From: an uncultured Lachnospiraceae bacterium
GTDB taxonomy: Bacteria > Bacillota > Clostridia > Lachnospirales > Lachnospiraceae
Reading direction: 5' to 3'
NCBI GenBank assembly: GCA_947589305.1
Contig: CANQAP010000002.1
Location: 1-64,000, forward strand
Length of the DNA stretch: 64,000 nt
Position numbers and translations under genes: made by a program
Notes under the pieces: model-generated
Databases searched by the model: none
The model's input: the letters and a program-made list of their open reading frames with translations, nothing else
What the model was told of the DNA's origin: nothing
Part shown: piece by piece, positions 42,815 to 53,189 of the stretch
Position numbering within the stretch: the stretch's first letter is position 1
How the letters are laid out: each line of letters starts with the position of its first letter

Positions 42815-43630
42815 ATGGGAAAAAAAGAATCCAAAAAAATTAAATCCTTGTTGGTCATCTTGTTGGTTTCCGTATGTCTGTTTGTTGGGATTCTACTCTA
42901 TTCTTATCATTGGGAAACCATCAGCCGGATCAACTGGAAAGACACTCTGTTTCCGGAACCGGAGACATTGGAGGTATATTATGAGATCGCGGGTATGTCG
43001 CATACGATGCCGATCTTAACACGGACGGCGCAGGAAGGTACGCGTGTATTGGAAGTGCCTTTGATTTCTCAGACAACATGCGGATATCAGACAGGCTGCG
43101 AACTGGTGAGCGGAGCGATGGCGATGCAATACTACGGATTGGATGTCACGCCGCAGGATCTTTACGACGCGATCGATAAAGTACCGTCACCGTGGGGCGC
43201 GGAAGGAAAAGTATCTCCAAACGAATGTTTTATCGGAGATCCTAATTTGGCGGATGGTTTTGGCTGCTATGCAAAACCGCTGGTTACAGCGATGAACCGT
43301 CTGATGGATGAACGGTATCATGCAGTCGATATCAGTGGTACCTCCCTCGAAGATATCGAACGACATTATCTACAGACCGGATATCCGGTGATCCTATGGG
43401 CAACCATTCATATGTCAGAACCGACAGCGGGCAGCAGTTGGACCTTGCAAGACGGCACACAGTTTCAATGGATCGCAGGAGAACATTGTCTGGTCTTAGT
43501 CGGGATGGATGAGGAATGCTACTATTTTAATGATCCGAATGTGGAAAATGATATTATAGGATATCCGAAGGAACTGGTGGAAGAGCGGTATCAAGATCTG
43601 GGCAAACAGGCGATTATCATTTCACAGTAA
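42815..43630 (+). CDS. Membrane-anchored C39-like cysteine peptidase
   Basis: A 271-residue protein with one N-terminal membrane segment (about 10-30). The outer domain matches the C39-like fold: V-P-L-I-S-Q-T-T-C-G-Y-Q-T-G-C-E-L-V-S with the likely active Cys in T-G-C-E, then G-E-H-C-L-V-L-V-G-M-D with the His, and F-N-D-P-N with the Asp. Such proteins are common at clostridial surfaces and may cut peptides or peptidoglycan crosslinks. It is followed by the MutS-like gene with a 29-base gap. Confidence 0.82.
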   Translation: MGKKESKKIKSLLVILLVSVCLFVGILLYSYHWETISRINWKDTLFPEPETLEVYYEIAGMSHTMPILTRTAQEGTRVLEVPLISQTTCGYQTGCELVSGAMAMQYYGLDVTPQDLYDAIDKVPSPWGAEGKVSPNECFIGDPNLADGFGCYAKPLVTAMNRLMDERYHAVDISGTSLEDIERHYLQTGYPVILWATIHMSEPTAGSSWTLQDGTQFQWIAGEHCLVLVGMDEECYYFNDPNVENDIIGYPKELVEERYQDLGKQAIIISQ

Positions 43631-43659
43631 ATATGACAGGCAGACGAAGGATAGAAACG

Positions 43660-45489
43660 ATGAAAGATCATATGATGGAAGAACAGATCCATACGGAGAA
43701 GCACATAGAAACAGAACAGGAGCTATGGAATCTTGAGACCGTAGAGCGGTACATGGATTCTTTGCAGAATGCACTGTTATTATATAAGAAGAAATACACA
43801 CGGATCAGCGTCATGCGTTTGCTGTTTTTTATGCTGATCGTATTCGGCGTCCTTGTGATATGGATCCTGCGCGCATGGTGGGGATGGCTGCCGGCTGTCG
43901 GAAGCGGATTCGGTTTTGTAGGATTGTTGTGTTGCCATGCGGAGGTGAATCTTCGCATGGATGCCATCGAACAATTACTGCGAGTCTGCGAACGGTATCG
44001 GCTGCGCTTTTTGGGAACATGGCAGGAACTGCCGGATACGGGAGCGGAGTTTTTGACAAAAGAGGACACTGTGGCTGCCGATTTGGATGTGTTCGGAGAA
44101 TCCTCTCTGTACCAGTTGATATGCACAGCTCACACGCAGTACGGCAGGCGTAGATTGGCGGAAGTCCTCCGACAGGCGGATGAGTTGCCGGATGCGCGAA
44201 GAAAACGTCAGAAAGCCGTGGAGGAACTTTCACACGATCACCGGTTTGCGCTGCGGTTTGAATCGACGGCACTGCATGTGGATGAAGAGTTGCCAAAATC
44301 CCGATCCGTAGAACAGAAGACCCCTGCAAAACCGTTGCAGATCGTAGCATGGGTGTATCCGTTTTTGTTTTTGGGAAGCATGGTTGGGATGTTTCTGGGC
44401 ATCATACCATACGGTGTCAGTCTGTCGCTGTTTTTTGCTGCATTACTGTTTTCTTGGATATGCAGCGGATATTGCCAATCCTGCACCGGTATGTTATTTC
44501 AACAGGCACGGAGTACGAAAACATATCTGCGGATGATGGAGCAGTTTGCGGGCGAGGCCTTTCATGCGGATCATCTGAAAGAATTACAGGAAACGATCGT
44601 CGGAACGGAAAAAAAGGACGGTCTGATCGGCGGGATGCGGAAGATGGAACGGATACTGTCTGCATATCAGATTCGATATAACCCTGTGATACACTGGCTG
44701 CTGTCCGGAATCTGTCTTTATGATATTCATTTGGCGGGAGCCGCCGCAGCGTGGGAACGCCGTTACGGAGACCGGTTGAACAAAGGCATCGAGGCGTTGG
44801 GAGAATTGGAAATGCTGCTCAGCCTAAGCACACTGGCAAGGGTGCGGGAAGTATCCTATCCGGAACTGCTCGATACGCAGGAACCCGTGCTGCACATGGA
44901 AGGAATCACCCACCCGCTGCTGATGCCGGAACAGGCGGTTGCCAACGACATTTCGTTACGGAAACAGACGGTTATCATAACCGGATCGAATATGTCCGGC
45001 AAAACAACATTTTTAAGGACGATCGGATTAAATCTGATTCTGGCTTACGCCGGCGCACCGGTCTGCGGACATTCGGTTTCCGCATCGTTCATGCGGATCT
45101 TCACCTCCATGCGTGTGACGGACGATGTCAAGCATGGGATTTCCACATTTTACGCGGAAATTCTGCGTATCAAAGACATGGTAGAATTCGCAAAGACAAC
45201 CAAACCGATGCTTTGCCTGATCGACGAGATCTTTAAAGGAACAAACTCGGCGGATCGTATCGTAGGTGCAAAAGCCGTGATTCGGAGACTGACCGGACCG
45301 TATATGATCACGATAGTATCTACCCATGATTTTGAATTATGTAACCTTGCTGAGAATTATCACTTTGAAGAAACCTATCAGGATGACCGGATTTGTTTTG
45401 ATTATTGCCTGAAACGTGGAATATGCACAACAACGAACGCTTTATATCTTCTAAAAATGGCAGGTTTGACGGAAACGGAAGAAATATAG
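43660..45489 (+). CDS. Membrane-bound MutS-family ATPase
   Basis: A 609-residue protein with the MutS ATPase domain at its C-terminus: Walker A G-S-N-M-S-G-K-T-T near 442-450, a Walker B L-I-D-E-I-F-K-G-T-N-S-A-D-R and the H-motif (S-T-H-D). The mismatch-binding domains I and II of MutS1 are absent. Instead there are two pairs of hydrophobic segments, around 50-90 and 225-265. This marks it as one of the MutS-like membrane proteins of unknown role rather than a repair protein. The start at 43660 follows GAAGGA; an earlier in-frame ATG at 43633 has no ribosome site. Confidence 0.83.
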   Translation: MKDHMMEEQIHTEKHIETEQELWNLETVERYMDSLQNALLLYKKKYTRISVMRLLFFMLIVFGVLVIWILRAWWGWLPAVGSGFGFVGLLCCHAEVNLRMDAIEQLLRVCERYRLRFLGTWQELPDTGAEFLTKEDTVAADLDVFGESSLYQLICTAHTQYGRRRLAEVLRQADELPDARRKRQKAVEELSHDHRFALRFESTALHVDEELPKSRSVEQKTPAKPLQIVAWVYPFLFLGSMVGMFLGIIPYGVSLSLFFAALLFSWICSGYCQSCTGMLFQQARSTKTYLRMMEQFAGEAFHADHLKELQETIVGTEKKDGLIGGMRKMERILSAYQIRYNPVIHWLLSGICLYDIHLAGAAAAWERRYGDRLNKGIEALGELEMLLSLSTLARVREVSYPELLDTQEPVLHMEGITHPLLMPEQAVANDISLRKQTVIITGSNMSGKTTFLRTIGLNLILAYAGAPVCGHSVSASFMRIFTSMRVTDDVKHGISTFYAEILRIKDMVEFAKTTKPMLCLIDEIFKGTNSADRIVGAKAVIRRLTGPYMITIVSTHDFELCNLAENYHFEETYQDDRICFDYCLKRGICTTTNALYLLKMAGLTETEEI

Positions 45490-45543
45490 GCAAATTGCAC
45501 AAAATTTATTATGAAAATACCACGAATCCACAAACTTTCTATA

Positions 45544-45572
45544 TTGAACAATCTATAGAATTGTGCTAAAAT
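45544..45572 (+). promoter_or_regulatory. Promoter of the 697-residue unknown gene
   Basis: TTGAAC at 45544-45549 and TAAAAT at 45567-45572, 17 bases apart. A short inverted repeat (TTCTAT and ATAGAA) frames the -35 box and could be an operator. Confidence 0.65.
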
Positions 45573-45658
45573 ATCCATTAATGAGACGATATTTATACAT
45601 TATATCTAAAATAATGAAACCATTTTCTTTGATAAGATGATAAGGGAGGTATAACATT

Positions 45659-47752
45659 ATGATGTTACCGGCAAATATAACCTCATCGCAGGAGAATAGC
45701 GTGCTATCGATAGCAGCTTCCAGCAATAAAGGGCTGTTGATTCGTTTTTTAAATGAACAGGTAGAAGACGGATTTTACACGCTTGTGATCGATTACCTGA
45801 AAGATGCGAATTTTGATCTATCCGCAATGATGGTAGATGAAGAAGTCAAGACGCAATGTACAAAGCTCTATGAATTGGCGGAATTTGTGGATGAATATAT
45901 TAAGAAGCCGAATAAATACGAGATCGAGGAATGGATTGAGCCACTGTTTCACTTTGTTTACGGAGATATGAAAGCGGATGATGTGGATGCCATGATCAGT
46001 ACGACCGGTTTATACCGCTATAGTATCTGGCTGTTATATTTGTATCAGACCGAACAGTTCGGTGCGTCTATGGCGCTGATCGGCGACCGTATCGCTCCGT
46101 TGCTGATCAATTCTTACTATCAGATCATGGAATCGGATGAACGTCCGAAGAATTTTGACAAAGCGGTCATGGGTTATATGGATCTGATTCATGTGGTTTT
46201 GGAGATGAACATTCCTTCAAGCGAAGTAAAGTGTGATTCCTTCTTGAATAATCTGGAGGTATTGTATGATTATTTTGTCGAGGATGATAATGTCGGAAAT
46301 GATTATAAGATTCAGTTGAGTATCGGTCTGTTTAATGCGTTCATTAAAAATCAGGAATATGATAAAGCTTTTGAATTCTACGGCTTGAATGCCGAGCATA
46401 TTCCGGTAGATAATTTAGACGTTTATGAGAGTTTTAAGGAACTGATCCGCAACTGTCAGAGTACACAGTATGCCAATGTTTTAAGCCGCGCGGTTGTGAC
46501 AGCCATTTCCAAGCAGGACATCTATAACCGGAGGATCGATTCCCTGATCGCCGAGGTATCGAACTTTATCCGTAAGGTATACCGCTATATTGAAGAGGAA
46601 CCGGAGATGAAGCGGAATTTACAGACTTTGGGCGTCGGTGCCGGGTTAAGTGATAAGAGTAACGTGTTTGAAGGCTTGTTTGAATATAATCTGGTATTCC
46701 ATGAATGCGGAATTAAAGCATTGGTCAATCAAGACAATGCCGGTCGTTCATGGGAAGAAAAATACGAAATCTTGGAAATGCTTTATACCACGCTGAACGT
46801 AGTATTTGACGGTTATAGTGTTTATGAGTTATCAAACCGGATCGAGCATCAGTATGTGGAACTGAACTGGATCGGCAACTATGTAAACGGAAATCCGGCT
46901 CTGTTAAAATCATTGTTTAGCATTAAGGAAAAAATCAAAGCCTTTAAGATTCGGAAGAATTCCATTATTGAGAAGAGTAAGGTCAATCATGAAATTAAGA
47001 GAATGCTGGAAGACAGACAGAAGCATCTGATCTTTATGACGGCAGATGATATGATCGCAAATACGCTGAACGATCCTTCCAAGTATATACTGAGTAACGG
47101 ATACGATTCCATGAAGGCGGAAAAAATGTTCATGAAGACCTATTCCGAGATCATGCTTCCGGTTCGCTACAAGAAGAACGCGCCGGCACAAAAGACCGGC
47201 TTGTTTGGCAAGAGCAGCGCCCAGATGGATGACGATCTCAAAGCGTTGCTGACGAATTCCGTCATACAGGATATGCTGTTTAAGAGTGAATGGTTATGGA
47301 ACCAGTATGAGGAAAAAGGAAAGGATGCACAGTCGCCGGAAGAAGTTACCTATAGTGTGGCATGTCTGGTAAAAGTAGTGGAAGTCTTTTTGAGCCGTAA
47401 TACGACGTCCGCTTCCAAGACTACGGAAAAGCCGAACAAACGTGTCATCATCACCAAAACGGGAAAAGTCATTGAATTGTCCGACGAATCAGAAGAGAAA
47501 AAACCGGTTGCAACAAAGCCGCAAGGTCCGACGATCGTAGATTATATCAATAACATAGAAAATTCTCTGAAAAATACAAGCGAGGAGAATGTGCAGTATG
47601 TGAAGACCTATTTGGCAGACTGGATCGATTTTCTGATGGATAATAAATTTGACAAGGAAATGATGCTGGAGGTCTTTGAAGCGGAGGAAGTCCGGAATAA
47701 GACCCTTCAGGTGATTAAGAAGTTAAGCTATGACCTGTTGCCGTTGAAATAA
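45659..47752 (+). CDS. Large soluble helical protein of unknown function
   Basis: A 697-residue protein with no signal or membrane segment, predicted almost wholly helical. It is acidic and Leu, Asn and Tyr rich. I see no catalytic motif, no Walker box and no Cys clusters. A lysine- and proline-rich linker with low complexity (residues about 597-628, T-T-S-A-S-K-T-T-E-K-P-N-K-R) separates a C-terminal helical piece of about 70 residues. It has its own promoter, a clean AAGGGAGG site and a terminator, so it is a single-gene unit. I do not recognise the family. Confidence 0.8.
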   Translation: MMLPANITSSQENSVLSIAASSNKGLLIRFLNEQVEDGFYTLVIDYLKDANFDLSAMMVDEEVKTQCTKLYELAEFVDEYIKKPNKYEIEEWIEPLFHFVYGDMKADDVDAMISTTGLYRYSIWLLYLYQTEQFGASMALIGDRIAPLLINSYYQIMESDERPKNFDKAVMGYMDLIHVVLEMNIPSSEVKCDSFLNNLEVLYDYFVEDDNVGNDYKIQLSIGLFNAFIKNQEYDKAFEFYGLNAEHIPVDNLDVYESFKELIRNCQSTQYANVLSRAVVTAISKQDIYNRRIDSLIAEVSNFIRKVYRYIEEEPEMKRNLQTLGVGAGLSDKSNVFEGLFEYNLVFHECGIKALVNQDNAGRSWEEKYEILEMLYTTLNVVFDGYSVYELSNRIEHQYVELNWIGNYVNGNPALLKSLFSIKEKIKAFKIRKNSIIEKSKVNHEIKRMLEDRQKHLIFMTADDMIANTLNDPSKYILSNGYDSMKAEKMFMKTYSEIMLPVRYKKNAPAQKTGLFGKSSAQMDDDLKALLTNSVIQDMLFKSEWLWNQYEEKGKDAQSPEEVTYSVACLVKVVEVFLSRNTTSASKTTEKPNKRVIITKTGKVIELSDESEEKKPVATKPQGPTIVDYINNIENSLKNTSEENVQYVKTYLADWIDFLMDNKFDKEMMLEVFEAEEVRNKTLQVIKKLSYDLLPLK

Positions 47753-47788
47753 TTTTTGTAACAGATGAATTCACATAAAACCCAAAAG

Positions 47789-47820
47789 GAAAGACACAAT
47801 CCGTCAGGATGTGTCTTTCT
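47789..47820. terminator. Terminator between two convergent genes
   Basis: GGAAAGACACA and TGTGTCTTTCT pair around a 10-base loop. T-rich sequence follows on the minus strand and a shorter one on the plus strand. Confidence 0.75.
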
Positions 47821-47856
47821 GAATGTTTACGGTTTGCTTTTGATAAATCGGAACGG

Positions 47857-48759
47857 TCACGCTTCTCCGGTGATCAGCCAAGGGGCAGGCTGAGTAAGGA
47901 ATACGCTCTTGCTGTCGAGCTTCGATACGCTGATTTGCAGTACCTCCATGTTTTTGATGCTATACTTATGAAAGAGTTCTTTGATCCCTGATAAAATATC
48001 CAATTCCAACGTATAAATAACAAACTGCATATTCGGGTTGGCGGCGAGCAGATTCTGGATATCCTGTTCGAGACGGTTAGTCGCCACGATAAATGCCAGA
48101 CGCGGCGTTGGCAGGGCGGACAAAGAAGAACGGGAGAGATCCGATACGATTTCTACATTATGTACGCCGAATTTTTCGATATTTGCTTCCATTGCCATTT
48201 GAGAACCCTTGTCGCCTTCTACCGCGATGATCGTTCCTTCGCTTGCCACAATAGCAGCCTCGATGGCGATGCTTTCGCCGCTGACTATGCAGATGACGTC
48301 TTGTGCGTCCACATGGAGCAGGCTCATAATGACGGCGCGGATCTCACTGCCGACATAGTGGATGGGACCGCGGCTGAAATTTTCGTTTTTAATTCCGATC
48401 TTGTAAGATTCCCGTGTGTTTTCGTTCAATATGAACAAAACGGTCGGTTCCTTGATCTCGGTATTGATCATGTCTTTAATCTTTGCAGTCTGGATATTGC
48501 CGTTTGGTTCCGTGCCGGTTCCGTACCACACATCGCATTCGCCCAAACCGGCTTCCCAGATTTCATAGCATAGGTTTTTATGGCTGGCATCTGCGAACAC
48601 CATAACCCGTTTGTGGGATTCGATAGACGGAATGACATTTTTCTTTTTTTGGCATATATTCAACAGCTTGATTTTCTCCGGGCTGATATCCATCATCTCG
48701 GCAAAATATCCGGTCCAACGCAGCATGGCGCCGTTGGAATACACAATTTCCTGATTCAA
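47857..48759 (-). CDS. Degenerate CbiE/CbiT-like (precorrin methyltransferase fold) protein
   Basis: A 300-residue protein with two parts. Residues 1-118 resemble a shortened CbiE domain (F-A-D-A-S-H-K-N-L-C and L-N-E-N). Residues 122-300 follow the CbiT pattern: G-I-K-N-E-N-F-S-R-G-P, E-I-R-A-V, S-I-A-I-E-A-A and F-G-V-H-N-V-E-I-V, then P-A-P-W-L-I-T-G-E at the end. In CbiT the SAM loop is D-V-G-A-G-T-G-S; here it is C-I-V-S-G-E-S (158-163), so the Gly-rich loop is mostly lost. No cobalamin genes surround it. It probably has another role or is inactive. The start codon is TTG, with AGGAAAGGAG about 12 bases before. Confidence 0.65.
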   Translation of the reverse strand: MNQEIVYSNGAMLRWTGYFAEMMDISPEKIKLLNICQKKKNVIPSIESHKRVMVFADASHKNLCYEIWEAGLGECDVWYGTGTEPNGNIQTAKIKDMINTEIKEPTVLFILNENTRESYKIGIKNENFSRGPIHYVGSEIRAVIMSLLHVDAQDVICIVSGESIAIEAAIVASEGTIIAVEGDKGSQMAMEANIEKFGVHNVEIVSDLSRSSLSALPTPRLAFIVATNRLEQDIQNLLAANPNMQFVIYTLELDILSGIKELFHKYSIKNMEVLQISVSKLDSKSVFLTQPAPWLITGEA

Positions 48760-48932
48760 TATTGTTTACGCTCCTTTCCTGTATGGAATCTATAAGTCCA
48801 GTATATCATAGCGCGCTGATTTTTTCCATTTGAAAACCATACTTTTCCATAATTTCATGAACAAATGATAACAAGGGCTTCTGCACAACAGGGGCAATAC
48901 AAAAAGAGGCGGAAACGGAAATGTGGTTTTTG

Positions 48933-48962
48933 TTGTATAAAGGCAGGATATAGTGGTATAAT
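48933..48962 (+). promoter_or_regulatory. Predicted promoter of the methionine synthase gene
   Basis: TTGTAT at 48933-48938 and TATAAT at 48957-48962 with an 18-base spacer. I looked for an S-box or a B12 riboswitch in the leader and saw none. Confidence 0.6.
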
Positions 48963-48996
48963 CAAGGGGTTAAAATAAGGCGCGAGGAGAATGGTT

Positions 48997-51429
48997 ATGA
49001 CAAAAGAACAGTTATATAAGCTGATGAGCGACAGGATATTGATTTTGGACGGTGCTACCGGAACCAATCTGCTTGAAGCAGGCATGCCGATCGGCGTCTG
49101 TCCGGAACAGTGGATCTTAGAACATCCGCAGGTGATGATGGATTTACAGACCTCTTATATCGAAGCCGGAAGTCATATCCTTTATGCTCCGACATTTACC
49201 GCAAATCGCATCAAACTGGAAGAATATGGCTTGGCAGACCATATAGAGGAAATGAATCACTCGCTGGTGGCGATCTCGAAACAGGCGGTGGCAAAAGCCG
49301 GCTATCGTGGATATGTGGCAGGCGATATTACCATGACCGGCAAGCAGCTTGCCCCGATGGGTGACTTGCAGTTGGAAACGTTGATAGATATATACAAAGA
49401 ACAGATACGATACCTGACAGAAGCGGGGGTCGATCTGCTGGTGATCGAAACGATGATGAGTCTGGCGGAAGCCCGGGCGGCGTTGATCGCCGCAAAAGAG
49501 ACTTGTGATCTGCCGGTCTTGGTAACGCTGACGTTTAACGAGGATGGACGGACATTATTCGGTACAGATCCGGAAACCGCGGTGAATGTCCTGCAAAATT
49601 TGGGCGCGGATGCGATCGGAGCTAATTGTTCCACCGGACCGGATGAAATGTGTGAGGTCATCCGGGCGATGAAGCGTTACGCCAATGTACCGATCATTGC
49701 GAAACCGAATGCCGGAATGCCGGAACTCATTCACGGAAAAACAGTATATGCCATGACGCCGGAAGAATTTGCGGAGGCGGGTCGGAAATTAGTCGAGAGC
49801 GGCGCAGGGATCGTGGGCGGTTGCTGCGGAACGACACCCCGGCATATAGCGGAACTGGCACGCACCGTCAAGGGCATGGAACCGCCGGAAGTATCTGCCG
49901 TCAGACATCGGCTGCTTTCGTCCGAACGCAAAACGGTGGAACTGGATCTGGACGGTTCCTTTATGATCGTCGGCGAACGGATCAATCCGACCGGCAAGAA
50001 GAAACTTCAGGAAGAATTGCGGCGGGGCAGTTTGGAACTGGTACTGGAGATGGCGGAAGAGCAGGAAGAGCAGGGGGCTGCGATTTTGGATATCAATATG
50101 GGAATGAACGGCATCGACGAAAAAGAAATGATGCTGCATGCCATACAGGCGGTAAGCCATGCCGTGAATCTTCCGCTGTGTATAGATTCCAGTCATGTGG
50201 ATATCATAGAAGCCGCTTTGCGGAATTATGCGGGACGGGCATTGATCAATTCCGTTTCTTTGGAGCATCCGAAGATAGACGAATTGCTGCCGATCGCGAA
50301 AAAATATGGGGCGATGTTTATTTTGCTGCCGTTGTCCGATGCAGGTCTGCCGGAAACGATAGAAGAAAAACACGGTTTGATACATGCGGTTTTAGAGCAG
50401 GCTTGGAAATTGGAATTTACAAAAGAGGACGTGATCGTGGACGGACTGGTCGCTACCGTGGGAGCAAATAAAAACGCTGCGTTAGAGACGCTTCGCACGA
50501 TTGCCTATTGTAAAAACGAATTGCAACTGGCTACGATCTGCGGACTGTCCAATATTTCGTTTGGATTGCCGGAACGCACGAACGTCAATACGGCATTTCT
50601 GACTATGGCGATCGCAAACGGCTTGACCATGGCGATCGCAAACCCGTCGCAGGCAATGTTGGTGAATGCGGCGTATGCTTCGGATCTGCTGTTAAACAAA
50701 CAGGGAGCGGATGTCCGATATATCGAACGCATGAACACCCATGCGACCAGTGTGGTCGTGACTGCCACACAGCCGGCAGCGCAGGCAGAAGCATCACAGA
50801 ACCGGTCGCCGGTCTTTGAAGCGGTGATGAAGGGAAATAAAGAGAAAATCATAGAGCGTGTGGATGCGGAACTCAAGGGCGGGATGTCCGCAAAACAGGT
50901 GATCGACGATATTCTGATCCCCGCCATTAACGAGGTAGGTGAACGTTTTAACCAAAAAATATATTTTCTGCCGCAGTTGATCGCGAGCGCGGAGACCATG
51001 GAACAGGCGATCCGCTATCTCGAACCAAAGTTGGAACGCAAGAAAACAGATCGGGACATGCCGACGATCGTCATTGCGACGGTCGAAGGGGATATCCATG
51101 ATATCGGAAAGAATTTAGTCGCTTTGATGCTGCGTAATTATGGGTATCGGGTGCTGGATTTAGGAAAAGATGTGCCAAAGGAAGAGATCGTGGAGACGGC
51201 AGTGCGGGAAAACGCTTCCGTGATCGCGCTTTCCGCATTGATGACGACGACAATGATGCGGATGAAAGACGTTGTCGAATACGTCAGGGAACGAGGGATT
51301 GACATCAAAGTTATGATCGGCGGCGCTGTGATCACACAGAGTTTTGCCGATGAGATCGGGGCGGACGGATATTCGACCGATGCTGCGGAGGCAGTGAAAG
51401 TGGCAGGGAAGCTGACCGGAAACGAATAA
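48997..51429 (+). CDS. Cobalamin-dependent methionine synthase, short form without activation domain
   Basis: An 810-residue protein with three modules. The homocysteine S-methyltransferase domain (1-300) has G-A-N-C-S and G-G-C-C-G-T-T-P-R-H, the zinc-binding cysteines. The pterin-binding domain (about 310-580) has I-G-E-R-I-N-P-T-G-K-K. The cobalamin-binding part (about 610-810) has G-D-I-H-D-I-G-K-N, where the His ligates cobalt. The C-terminal SAM-binding reactivation domain of E. coli MetH is missing, so a separate reactivase or activation protein is needed. The start at 48997 has better spacing to GAGGAG than the ATG at 48991. Confidence 0.93.
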   Translation: MTKEQLYKLMSDRILILDGATGTNLLEAGMPIGVCPEQWILEHPQVMMDLQTSYIEAGSHILYAPTFTANRIKLEEYGLADHIEEMNHSLVAISKQAVAKAGYRGYVAGDITMTGKQLAPMGDLQLETLIDIYKEQIRYLTEAGVDLLVIETMMSLAEARAALIAAKETCDLPVLVTLTFNEDGRTLFGTDPETAVNVLQNLGADAIGANCSTGPDEMCEVIRAMKRYANVPIIAKPNAGMPELIHGKTVYAMTPEEFAEAGRKLVESGAGIVGGCCGTTPRHIAELARTVKGMEPPEVSAVRHRLLSSERKTVELDLDGSFMIVGERINPTGKKKLQEELRRGSLELVLEMAEEQEEQGAAILDINMGMNGIDEKEMMLHAIQAVSHAVNLPLCIDSSHVDIIEAALRNYAGRALINSVSLEHPKIDELLPIAKKYGAMFILLPLSDAGLPETIEEKHGLIHAVLEQAWKLEFTKEDVIVDGLVATVGANKNAALETLRTIAYCKNELQLATICGLSNISFGLPERTNVNTAFLTMAIANGLTMAIANPSQAMLVNAAYASDLLLNKQGADVRYIERMNTHATSVVVTATQPAAQAEASQNRSPVFEAVMKGNKEKIIERVDAELKGGMSAKQVIDDILIPAINEVGERFNQKIYFLPQLIASAETMEQAIRYLEPKLERKKTDRDMPTIVIATVEGDIHDIGKNLVALMLRNYGYRVLDLGKDVPKEEIVETAVRENASVIALSALMTTTMMRMKDVVEYVRERGIDIKVMIGGAVITQSFADEIGADGYSTDAAEAVKVAGKLTGNE

Positions 51430-51442
51430 GAAGGAACGGGGT

Positions 51443-51471
51443 TTGACAAGGGGCGGAATCCTTGTTAAAAT
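51443..51471 (+). promoter_or_regulatory. Promoter of ilvN-ilvC
   Basis: TTGACA at 51443-51448 and TAAAAT at 51466-51471 with a 17-base spacer, only 13 bases after the methionine synthase stop. No T-box is visible in the 60-base leader. Confidence 0.8.
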
Positions 51472-51533
51472 GACAGTTGGATTCTTAGCATAAAAGAAAC
51501 AGAATGGACAGGAATGGAAGGTGGTACATAACC

Positions 51534-52025
51534 ATGAAGAAACGAATCTTATCACTTTTAGTTGTGAACTCCTCGGGTGTGTTAAGCCGCGTATCCGGCA
51601 TGTTTAGCCGCCGTGGTTATAATATTGACAGCTTGACTGTCGGTGTGACGGAGAATCCGAAGTATTCTCGTATGACCGTTGTCGTCAGTGGGGATGACCG
51701 GACTTTGGATCAGATTGAAAAGCAGCTTTATAAATTAGAAGATGTCATTCAGGTGACGGAATTAAAGGACGGTGAATCCGTATGCCGGGAACTGGTCTTG
51801 GTAAAAGTCCGGGCTGGAAGAGATGAAAAACAGCAGATCATTGCGGTGGCGGATGTATTCCGCGCCAAGATCGTAGATGTGGCAGTGGACTCCCTGATGA
51901 TAGAATTGACAGGTAATATCAATAAAGTAGAAGCGTTCTTAGGATTGTTGGATGGCTTCGAGATCCTTTCGGTTGTGCGGACAGGCTTGACCGGACTGCT
52001 CCGCGGTAATTATTCTGATAAGTAA
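51534..52025 (+). CDS. ilvN: Acetolactate synthase small (regulatory) subunit
   Basis: A 163-residue ACT-domain protein. The first ACT domain (1-80) contains N-S-S-G-V-L-S-R-V-S-G-M-F-S-R-R-G-Y-N-I-D-S-L, the typical valine-binding region. The second (about 85-160) is the ALS_ss_C domain. It confers valine feedback on the catalytic subunit IlvB. The large subunit gene is not in this window. ilvC follows after 75 bases, in the same transcription unit. GGAAGG precedes the start at 51534. Confidence 0.94.
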   Translation: MKKRILSLLVVNSSGVLSRVSGMFSRRGYNIDSLTVGVTENPKYSRMTVVVSGDDRTLDQIEKQLYKLEDVIQVTELKDGESVCRELVLVKVRAGRDEKQQIIAVADVFRAKIVDVAVDSLMIELTGNINKVEAFLGLLDGFEILSVVRTGLTGLLRGNYSDK

Positions 52026-52040
52026 TTACTTCATATATAA

Positions 52041-53117
<1,077 letters not shown>

Positions 53118-53154
53118 TCCGGTACGCAGAATCAAAAGATAACAGATAATCATG

Positions 53155-53187
53155 AGAAACCCGTTCGCTACGAACGGGTTTCTTTTG
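53155..53187 (+). terminator. Terminator of the ilvN-ilvC unit
   Basis: AGAAACCCGTTCG and CGAACGGGTTTCT form a perfect stem with a 3-base loop followed by TTT. Confidence 0.92.
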
Positions 53188-53189
53188 TG

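Noticed and set aside
48780-48996. Riboswitch (S-box or cobalamin) ahead of the methionine synthase gene
   Set aside because: Too little room between promoter and start (about 35 bases) and no conserved core seen by eye.
51472-51533. T-box leader ahead of ilvN
   Set aside because: The leader is about 60 bases and lacks a T-box core and a terminator hairpin.
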